From a bacterium (GTDB lineage: Bacteria > Bacteroidota > Bacteroidia > Bacteroidales > Bacteroidaceae): a DNA stretch of 12,200 nucleotides. This document shows, piece after piece, positions 6,497 to 12,200 of this stretch. The stretch spans positions 1 through 12,200 of the forward strand of contig SFQP01000094.1 of the NCBI GenBank assembly GCA_004562975.1, in the 5' to 3' direction. Positions within the stretch are counted from its first letter, which is position 1, and every line of letters starts with the position of its first letter. A program made the position numbers and the translations under genes. The notes under the pieces were generated by a model. It worked only from the letters and a program-made list of their open reading frames with translations, searched no databases and had not been told where the DNA came from.

Positions 6497-7525
6497 TGAA
6501 GATATTTGGCATCATAGTCTGTTTGGTCCTCACGGCATTCCTGCGCCTCAGCGCACAAACAGTGGTTGAAGTCCGGGCCGATTCAGCCTCCATGCTGATA
6601 GGCGAACAGGTACACTTACAAGTGAAATGTACCACACGTGCAGGAGCTAAAGTAACCTTCCCGACCTACCAGCCCCAACAAGAAATCGTACCGGGATTGG
6701 AAGTGGTGGAGAATGGAAACATCGACACCCTGCAATCTGCCTCCAAACAGGTCATGACCCTTCAACGCAGCTACACTGTCACAGCTTTCGATTCCGCCCT
6801 ATATACCATCCCACCCTTTAAAGTGAATGTGGACGGAAAGGAGTATGCCTCGCGGGGCAGCATCGGACTGAAGGTGAGCACGGTGGCGGTTGACACGGTG
6901 CACGTGGACAAATTCAACGGGCCACACGATGTGGTGGAACTCCCTTTTGAATGGACGGCACGCCAAACGCTGCTGGCCTTGCTGGCGATGCTGGCGGCCT
7001 GGGGGGCGTTCGTACTGGCGGTGCGCCTGTCTGACCCCCGGCTCATCACCCGCCGCATTGTGGTACACCCTCCCACTCCGCCACACGTCACGGCCCTGAA
7101 AGACATGGGAACATTGAAGGCAACGGAAGCGGGCAATGCCAAACAGTATTATATGGAACTGACGGCAACACTCCGTCAATACATAGAAGGACGGTTCGGG
7201 TTCAATGCACGCGAAATGACCACATCGGAAATCATTGAGCGAGCTGCAGGATATACTCCGTACTGCCGACTTGGTAAAATTTGCCAAACACGAGGCTTCC
7301 CTTTCAGAACAAGACCGCAGCATGATGCAAGCCTTGGACTACGTCCAGACCACGAAGTTCGTGCCCTCCGAAGCCCCACAGCCTCATATCGAATATGTCA
7401 CCCTGTCGGGAAAACAACAAAAGGGATTGCGTCTGGCCATGAAGACAGCGGCCATTGTGCTGGCCACGCTGACCTTGGGGCTTACGGCCTATGTGGCTTA
7501 CGACCTGTATCTGTGCTTTGCATAG
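6496..7525 (+). CDS. BatD-like membrane protein with signal peptide (DUF4381-type architecture), frame-broken
   Basis: It starts at ATG 6496, overlapping the upstream stop. Residues 1-21 (MKIFGIIVCLVLTAFLRLSA, then Q) look like a Sec signal peptide. A beta-sandwich periplasmic domain follows (VVEVRADSASMLIGEQVHL, QRSYTVTAFDSALY, IPPFKV). A membrane span is at about residues 156-178 (TLLALLAMLAAWGAFVLAVRL). A helical cytosolic part follows with YYMELTATLRQYIEGRFGF and EMTTSEIIERA. Near 7240 the reading frame shifts by one: family sequence continues as ELQDILRTADLVKFAKHEA in frame +2 and ends with a second membrane span (MKTAAIVLATLTLGLTAYVA) and TAG 7523-7525. The gene sits between DUF58 and batA, its usual place in Bacteroidales. 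It is a known member of the bat cluster of unknown biochemical role. Confidence 0.82.
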
Positions 7526-7593
7526 GCGCGTTTCCCCTCACCGCAGCCCTCTTCCTACGATATATATATATTCATCACCAACCGTACGTTACC

Positions 7594-8595
7594 GTGTATT
7601 TTGCCTCACCAACATATCTGCTGCTATTACTGCTCCTCATACCCTATATATTATGGTATTTCCTTTTCAGGAAGAAACATGAGGGCACATTCACACTGGC
7701 CACGACAGAAGCATTCCGCACCGTGCCCACCACTTGGCGCACCCGGATGATTCATTTGCCGTTCTTCTTGCGTTTGTCATGTCTGGCACTGGTCATCATC
7801 GTGCTGGCACGCCCCCAAACCAGCTATTCCTGGAACAAGGGGGAAACGGAGGGCATCGACATCATGATGGCGATGGACGTATCAACGAGTATGGCCACCC
7901 CCGACATCACCCCCAACCGCATCACTGCGGCAAAAGATGTGGCGGTGAATTTCATCTCCAACCGCAAGGACGACAATATCGGCCTCACCTTGTTCGGCGG
8001 CGAGGCTTTTGTACAGTGCCCTCTCACCACTGACCACGCCATGTTGCTCCGTACCTTCAAGGGCGTGGGCTGCGAACTGCAGGCGCAGGGCATCATCCAG
8101 CCGGGCACGGCCATCGGCATGGGACTGGCCACGGCGGTTTCCCACCTGGAGAAGAGCCCGAGCAAAAGCAAGGTGGTCATCCTGCTGACAGACGGTGCGA
8201 ACAACACAGGCGACATTTCACCATTGATGGCAGCTGACATAGCCAAAGCCTGTCACATCAGAGTATATACCATCCTTTTGGGAAGCGATGGCAAAGTGAA
8301 TGTGCCCGTAACCCAGTTGCCCAATGGAGAAGTGTACACCCAACAGATGGATGCCACGCCCGACCCTTCAACCTTAAAACAAATTGCCACTACCACAGGC
8401 GGTATCTTCTATCGTGCCACCTCCCGCAGCTCACTCCGCGAAGTGTACAACGACATTGACAAGTTGGAAAAGACAAAACTCAAAGTCAGCCATTACAACC
8501 GGCGATATGAAGCCTACCAGCCCTTTGCCATTGCAGCATTGCTGGCACTGTTGCTCGAAATATTCGTACGCATCACCTGGTTGAAGAGGCTGTAA
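7594..8595 (+). CDS. batA: BatA, VWA-domain membrane protein
   Basis: About 333 aa from GTG 7594 (MYFASPTYLL), chosen because BatA proteins begin with a short aromatic N-terminus and an ASPTYL-like segment. No in-frame ATG lies upstream near it. The same frame runs back to 6493 only because of the break in the preceding gene, so the 700-codon open frame is not one natural protein. Membrane spans are at about residues 9-25 and 55-72 (followed by LARPQ) and at the C-terminus (PFAIAALLALLLEIFV). The VWA domain has DVSTS (D95, S97, S99), a CPLTTDH threonine and LLTDGANN aspartate, so the metal-ion-dependent adhesion site looks complete. BatA is thought to act with BatB and MoxR in the envelope. 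Use of GTG is unusual for the phylum. Confidence 0.9.
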   Translation: MYFASPTYLLLLLLLIPYILWYFLFRKKHEGTFTLATTEAFRTVPTTWRTRMIHLPFFLRLSCLALVIIVLARPQTSYSWNKGETEGIDIMMAMDVSTSMATPDITPNRITAAKDVAVNFISNRKDDNIGLTLFGGEAFVQCPLTTDHAMLLRTFKGVGCELQAQGIIQPGTAIGMGLATAVSHLEKSPSKSKVVILLTDGANNTGDISPLMAADIAKACHIRVYTILLGSDGKVNVPVTQLPNGEVYTQQMDATPDPSTLKQIATTTGGIFYRATSRSSLREVYNDIDKLEKTKLKVSHYNRRYEAYQPFAIAALLALLLEIFVRITWLKRL

Positions 8596-8680
8596 CGGCC
8601 TCACTCGGTTCAGTTCTTCCAGTACCTCATAACCAGTGAGCGAAGCGAGCATAACCTCATAATCTTCACTAAGAAGTCCC
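8596..8680 (+). repeat. batA-batB spacer with a short direct repeat
   Basis: In the 85-nt gap acctcataa occurs at 8624-8632 and again at 8654-8662, 30 nt apart. They flank an agcga-agcga tandem inside cgaagcgagc (8641-8650). The arms ctcact (8600-8605) and agtgag (8635-8640) are complementary. No promoter consensus was found. Confidence 0.4.
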
Positions 8681-9970
8681 ATGTTCCAATTCCTATATCC
8701 ATCCTATCTGCATCTTCTGTGGCTGCTCCCGTCAGTAGTCCTGCTTTATGTTTGGTCCTGCCTGAACACCCGCAAGCGGTTGCGTAAGCTGGGCCAGCCA
8801 TCCATGGTACTCGCATTGATGCCCGGCCGTTCCGTATGGCGCAGACACATCAAGTTCGCCCTTGCCCTGTTGGCGGCCGCATTGCTCATTGTAGCGGTGG
8901 CACGTCCGCAATACGGACTGAAACAGCAAACAGAAACCACCCAGGGCATCGAGGCTGTAGTCATGGTTGACGTATCAAACTCCATGATGGCCAACGACGT
9001 GGAGCCCAGCAGACTGGACCGTGCCAAACTGCTTGTTGCCAATCTGGCCGACCGCATGGCGGGCGACAAGATCGCACTCGGCGTATTTGCCGGCGAAGCA
9101 TACCCCCAACTACCCATCACGTCGGACCATGCAGCAGCCAAACTCTTCATTGACGCCATCTCCACCGGCATGGTATCACTGCAAGGAACCAATTTGGCAG
9201 CCGCCATAGAACTGGCGCAAAAGAGTTTCACCGACAACAAGGAAGTGGGAAAGGCCATCATCCTCATCACCGACGGTGAGAACCACGAAGGCGGGGCGGA
9301 AGAAGCAGCCGCAGCAGCAGCCAAAGAAGGCATCAACATCTACGTGATCGGCGTGGGGACTTCTGCTGGCGGCATAATTCCTACTGCCGGAGGAGCCATG
9401 ACCGATTACCAAGGCAACCCAATACACACAGCCCTCAATGAGGATATGTGCCGCAAGGTGGCCAAGGCAGGCAAAGGCATATACCTGCACCTGGACCAAA
9501 CCAACTCGGCACAAGAAGAACTCCAGTCGCAACTCGCCCGGCTGAAACAATCAGGCAGCACCACCTCCTACACCGCACGCGACGAACAATTCCAAGCCGT
9601 TGCCCTGCTGGCACTGCTACTGCTTGTATTGGAAATCTGCATCTACGAAACGCAGAACCCTTTCTTCAAACGATTTAAGCTATTTACCCGCCGAAAAATG
9701 CTATCTACAGGTTCTGAAGAGCCAGCCGCACAACAGCCGCGCCCATTTCAACCTGGCCGACACTTACCTGGCAAAGGGAAACCCGGGGGCGGCGGACAGC
9801 TTGTACAACATGGTCACGCAAAGCGAAAAGAACAAACAGGTGCGCTCCATGGCGTGGCACAACCGGGGGTATATCTGCCAAACGGCGGCACTCCACGATG
9901 CGCAAAAACAGCAACAGCTGCTGCGACAGGCCATAGAACATTACAAGCAGGCACTCAGACTGAACCCTAA
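8681..9970 (+). CDS. batB: BatB, VWA-domain membrane protein (C-terminal end fused out of frame into batC)
   Basis: ATG 8681 opens a 429-codon frame, but BatB homology covers only residues 1 to about 335 (ending NPFFKRFKLF, nt 9685), the normal size. Membrane spans are near residues 9-25, 59-74 (then ARPQ) and close to the BatB end (AVALLALLLLVLEICIY). The VWA MIDAS is intact: DVSNS (D97, S99, S101), LPITSDH and LITDGENHEGG. After 9685 the frame reads about 95 codons of batC in the wrong frame (RRKMLSTGSEEPAAQ onward), rich in P, G and R, up to 9970. The natural BatB stop codon and the batC start seem to have been lost together. The core of the protein should still fold. Confidence 0.9.
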   Translation: MFQFLYPSYLHLLWLLPSVVLLYVWSCLNTRKRLRKLGQPSMVLALMPGRSVWRRHIKFALALLAAALLIVAVARPQYGLKQQTETTQGIEAVVMVDVSNSMMANDVEPSRLDRAKLLVANLADRMAGDKIALGVFAGEAYPQLPITSDHAAAKLFIDAISTGMVSLQGTNLAAAIELAQKSFTDNKEVGKAIILITDGENHEGGAEEAAAAAAKEGINIYVIGVGTSAGGIIPTAGGAMTDYQGNPIHTALNEDMCRKVAKAGKGIYLHLDQTNSAQEELQSQLARLKQSGSTTSYTARDEQFQAVALLALLLLVLEICIYETQNPFFKRFKLFTRRKMLSTGSEEPAAQQPRPFQPGRHLPGKGKPGGGGQLVQHGHAKRKEQTGALHGVAQPGVYLPNGGTPRCAKTATAAATGHRTLQAGTQTEP

Positions 9971-10268
9971 CGACAACGACACGAGGTACAACCTGGCTCT
10001 CTGCCAACGGCAGCTCAAGGGCGGCAACGGCCAATCCCAACAACAGCAGAAACAACAGCAGAAGCAACCACAAAAGCAGGAAAACCAACCTGAGAATGAA
10101 AAACAAAATCAACAGCAATCTTCGGCGGAAAAGAACAAACCCCAGCAGGACGATGACCGCCAACAGACGGAGCAATACCTGAACCTGGCCCGGCAAGCTG
10201 AAAGGCGGGCACTGGAAAAGCTCAAATCCATGCAGCCCCGTCAAAAGAGTCTGGACAAAAACTGGTAA
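9681..10268 (+). CDS. batC: BatC, TPR protein lacking its N-terminus
   Basis: Readable BatC sequence begins inside a TPR-like repeat (YLPAEKCYLQVLKSQPHN, then HFNLADTYLAKGN). A second TPR region follows (MAWHNRGYICQ and YKQALRLNPNDNDTRYNLAL). Next comes a Q/K/N-rich low-complexity stretch at about nt 10035-10175, common in BatC, and a final helical segment (YLNLARQAERRALEKLK). The stop is TAA 10266-10268. No suitable in-frame start exists near the 5' end. The in-frame TTG at 9600 lies in batB coding sequence and gives a non-BatC peptide. About 35-40 residues, including the expected signal peptide and first helix, are missing. BatC is thought to scaffold BatB and other Bat proteins. If the sequence is correct, this copy is probably not made or not exported. 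Confidence 0.8.
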   Translation, partial: YLPAEKCYLQVLKSQPHNSRAHFNLADTYLAKGNPGAADSLYNMVTQSEKNKQVRSMAWHNRGYICQTAALHDAQKQQQLLRQAIEHYKQALRLNPNDNDTRYNLALCQRQLKGGNGQSQQQQKQQQKQPQKQENQPENEKQNQQQSSAEKNKPQQDDDRQQTEQYLNLARQAERRALEKLKSMQPRQKSLDKNW

Positions 10269-10288
10269 TACCCAAGAACTTCCCACCC

Positions 10289-12121
10289 ATGAAGTACCAT
10301 TATATCCTATTGCTGTTCTGCCTGATATTCCCCCGCTGGGCATCGGCCCAGCAGTTCACGGCCAAGATTGACGACGTAGGCGGCTATTATCGGCTGGCAT
10401 TTACGGTAACTGCCTCAGGAGCATCTGACTTCACCCCACCCTCCTTGACAGCCTTTGAAGTACTGAGCGGGCCGAACACCTCAACCTTCAGTAATTATCA
10501 AATGATCAACGGTCGGACATCCCACAGTGCCACGACCACATACACCTACATCCTCTCTGCGCGCAAAAGCGGCAACATCACCATTGGTTCCGCTTCGGTA
10601 CGGGTGGGTGGACGCACGCTGCATTCCAAGCCCATCAGTCTGCAAGCGCAGAGCGGGAACCATGGCCGGCAACAGAACAAAACATCCAACCAGTCCCGCC
10701 GTCCGTCCGCCACGCCACAAGAGGAACGGCTTCAGCAAGCCGGAAGCAGCATCACGGCTCGTGACCTCTTCATCGACGTCACACCCAGCAGGACAAAGGT
10801 AATGGAGCAAGAAGCCGTGCTGCTCACCTACCGCATCCACGCACGGGTGGGTGTCGGGCTGGCCAACACCCAACTCACCACCAAGCCCGATTTCAAAGGC
10901 ATCATCTCCCACGAAATACCATTGCCCGGCAACCAGATACAGACTTCCATAGAACAACTGAACGGCACAACGTACAAAACGGGTACGATACTGCAATACC
11001 TCATTTTCCCCCAACAAACCGGAAAAATCACCATACCCGGCATCACTTTTGACTGCACTGTGATACAGCAAGACCACCACATGGACTTTGCCGATGCCTT
11101 CTTCAACGGCGGCGGTCACATCGGCGTGCAGGTAAGGCGGACGGTGCCCGAGATGGAATTGCAAGTCGATGCGTTGCCACAGCCCAAGCCGGCATCTTTC
11201 TCGGGTGCTGTGGGCCAGTTCAGCATCAAGGGCGAGGTGCTCAACCGCTCGGTCAAGACGAACGATGTGGCAACATACCGGATTACCATCAACGGTTCGG
11301 GCAACATGAAGCTCATCACGCCGCCCACCGTGACTTTCCCCAAAGACTTTGACAGTTATGACGCTAAAACGGTGGACAACACGAAAGTCACGACCTCGGG
11401 ACTTTCGGGACAGCTGTGTTTTGACTATACTTTCGTTCCGCGCAACGTGGGGAGCTACGATATCCCGGCCATCAGCTTCACGTACTACGACACGCAAACG
11501 CAGTCTTACAAGACGTTGACAACCAGCCCCATACACCTTGATGTGCAGCAGGGCCGCCAGTCGAACGCGGATGTGGACAAACAGCTGGCGATGCTACGCA
11601 GCGACATTCGCGACATTCACGTGCAGGACGAAGGCAACCGGTTGCCCGGCTTCCTCACATGGGGAACTACGGGGTACCGTCTGACGGAACTGCTCTTGCT
11701 CATGCTTTTCGGACTGGGCATCGTTTATCTCAGGCGAGCACAGCGAGGCGGGCAGCCTGGCGGAAAACGGTATCGCGACCGTACCGTCCGGAAGGCCATG
11801 AACCAGCTGGCCGAAGCCGAAAAACTCTTCACCACACAATCCGGTCAGGCATACAACCTGCTTTCCGCAGCATTGAACGAATTCCTGTGTGAAATGCTCC
11901 CTATCGGACAAGCTGAACTGACCCGCGAACGGCTCCAACAGATCTTGCACGAAAAGCGGGTGGACGATACAACCTGCAGCGAACTGCTGAAGCTGCTTGA
12001 CGACTGCCAATACGCCCAGTATGCACCCGCCACCGACTATCAGGGTGCCGAATGCCTCATGCGTGCCAAAGCCATCATCAGGCAAATGGCCAATCATTTC
12101 TCTTCAATGAAAACAATATGA
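10289..12121 (+). CDS. batD: BatD, exported membrane-anchored protein
   Basis: This is a full-length 610-aa BatD. Residues 1-20 (MKYHYILLLFCLIFPRWASA) form a Sec signal peptide. A large periplasmic part with repeated beta-sandwich modules follows (FTAKIDDVGGYYRLAF; LFIDVTPSRTKVMEQEAVLL; GQFSIKGEVLNRSVKTND; FDYTFVPRNVGSYDIP). Residues about 100-150 include an S/R/Q-rich linker. One membrane span lies near residues 464-484 (LTELLLLMLFGLGIVYL) before basic residues. A cytosolic helical domain follows (MNQLAEAEKLF to CQYAQYAP). ATG 10289 is 20 nt after the batC stop. The architecture repeats that of the smaller BatD-like protein at 6496-7525, suggesting two paralogous exported subunits. Confidence 0.94.
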   Translation: MKYHYILLLFCLIFPRWASAQQFTAKIDDVGGYYRLAFTVTASGASDFTPPSLTAFEVLSGPNTSTFSNYQMINGRTSHSATTTYTYILSARKSGNITIGSASVRVGGRTLHSKPISLQAQSGNHGRQQNKTSNQSRRPSATPQEERLQQAGSSITARDLFIDVTPSRTKVMEQEAVLLTYRIHARVGVGLANTQLTTKPDFKGIISHEIPLPGNQIQTSIEQLNGTTYKTGTILQYLIFPQQTGKITIPGITFDCTVIQQDHHMDFADAFFNGGGHIGVQVRRTVPEMELQVDALPQPKPASFSGAVGQFSIKGEVLNRSVKTNDVATYRITINGSGNMKLITPPTVTFPKDFDSYDAKTVDNTKVTTSGLSGQLCFDYTFVPRNVGSYDIPAISFTYYDTQTQSYKTLTTSPIHLDVQQGRQSNADVDKQLAMLRSDIRDIHVQDEGNRLPGFLTWGTTGYRLTELLLLMLFGLGIVYLRRAQRGGQPGGKRYRDRTVRKAMNQLAEAEKLFTTQSGQAYNLLSAALNEFLCEMLPIGQAELTRERLQQILHEKRVDDTTCSELLKLLDDCQYAQYAPATDYQGAECLMRAKAIIRQMANHFSSMKTI

Positions 12122-12169
12122 TTTCCAACAGCTATGGCATTTGATTATAAAGTAACACTTCAAAAATCA

Positions 12170-12200
12170 ATGAAAGCATTTTCCCTGTTCCTGCTACTCA
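12170..12200 (+). CDS. batE: BatE, N-terminal fragment (3' partial)
   Basis: The last 31 nt begin MKAFSLFLLL, the start of a signal peptide, in the position where batE follows batD. An earlier in-frame ATG at 12134 would add 12 residues and is less likely because it precedes the hydrophobic segment. The identity rests mainly on gene order. The reading frame runs off the window. Confidence 0.5.
   Translation, partial: MKAFSLFLLL

Noticed and set aside
9600..9680. TTG start that would extend batC upstream
   Set aside because: These codons lie in the batB coding region and give a Cys/Trp-rich peptide unlike any BatC N-terminus.
10035..10175. Possible repeat array or CRISPR-like structure in the CAG/CAA-rich region
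   Set aside because: There are no regular repeat-spacer units. It encodes the Q/K/N-rich linker usual for BatC.
9705..10343. 212-codon minus-strand frame with long leucine runs resembling a membrane protein
   Set aside because: The leucines are the complement of the CAG/CAA-rich glutamine stretch of batC, so the hydrophobicity is an artefact.
10481..11536. 351-codon open frame on the minus strand
   Set aside because: It mirrors the intact batD gene and has no domain-like sequence or own promoter.

Overview
The window looks like a chromosomal segment of a Bacteroidota anaerobe, most likely order Bacteroidales (Bacteroides/Prevotella relatives). The reasons are a complete Bat (Bacteroides aerotolerance) gene cluster in canonical order, Bacteroides-type promoters (TTTG, about 20 bp, TAnnTTTG), near absence of Shine-Dalgarno sequences, and a mucin-type M60 peptidase with a carbohydrate-binding-like N-terminal domain. 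Every supported gene is on the + strand. No tRNA, rRNA, IS element or CRISPR array was seen.

Layout. (1) 2-2235: a secreted M60 (HExxH...E) zinc peptidase whose start lies left of the window. It is split over three reading frames, with breaks near 1145 and 2098. A strong terminator follows at 2276-2318. (2) 2328-4216: a self-contained transcription unit with a textbook Bacteroides promoter, a NifU-like Fe-S scaffold protein, a GGGtGRT-family protein preceded by an unusually good Shine-Dalgarno, and a 15-bp-stem terminator. (3) 4217-4475: a 259-nt leader with a probable promoter at 4374-4381, a hairpin and a 24-codon upstream ORF that stops 2 nt before moxR. (4) 4476-12200: the bat operon: moxR ATPase, DUF58 protein, a BatD-like membrane protein, batA, batB, batC (5' truncated), batD and the first codons of batE.

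How the genes work together. MoxR is a cytoplasmic AAA+ ATPase. The DUF58 protein is thought to be its partner. BatA and BatB are membrane-anchored VWA proteins with intact MIDAS motifs. BatC is a TPR protein, and BatD and the BatD-like protein carry large exported beta-rich regions. Together they are regarded as a MoxR/VWA envelope complex linked to stress or aerotolerance, with no settled biochemical mechanism. The NifU-like/GGGtGRT pair is the least understood module here and the best candidate for an undescribed Fe-S related system.

Main caution. Four coding breaks occur in 12 kb (near 1145, 2098, 7240 and 9683), all in genes of otherwise good coding quality. Comparison with remembered family members suggests that each break is a collapsed short deletion at a few bases of shared sequence, not a simple extra base. 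This could be assembly error or real decay, and the raw reads would decide. One result is a misleading 700-codon open frame (6493-8595) that joins most of the BatD-like gene to batA. Another is a batB frame that runs about 95 codons into batC out of frame.
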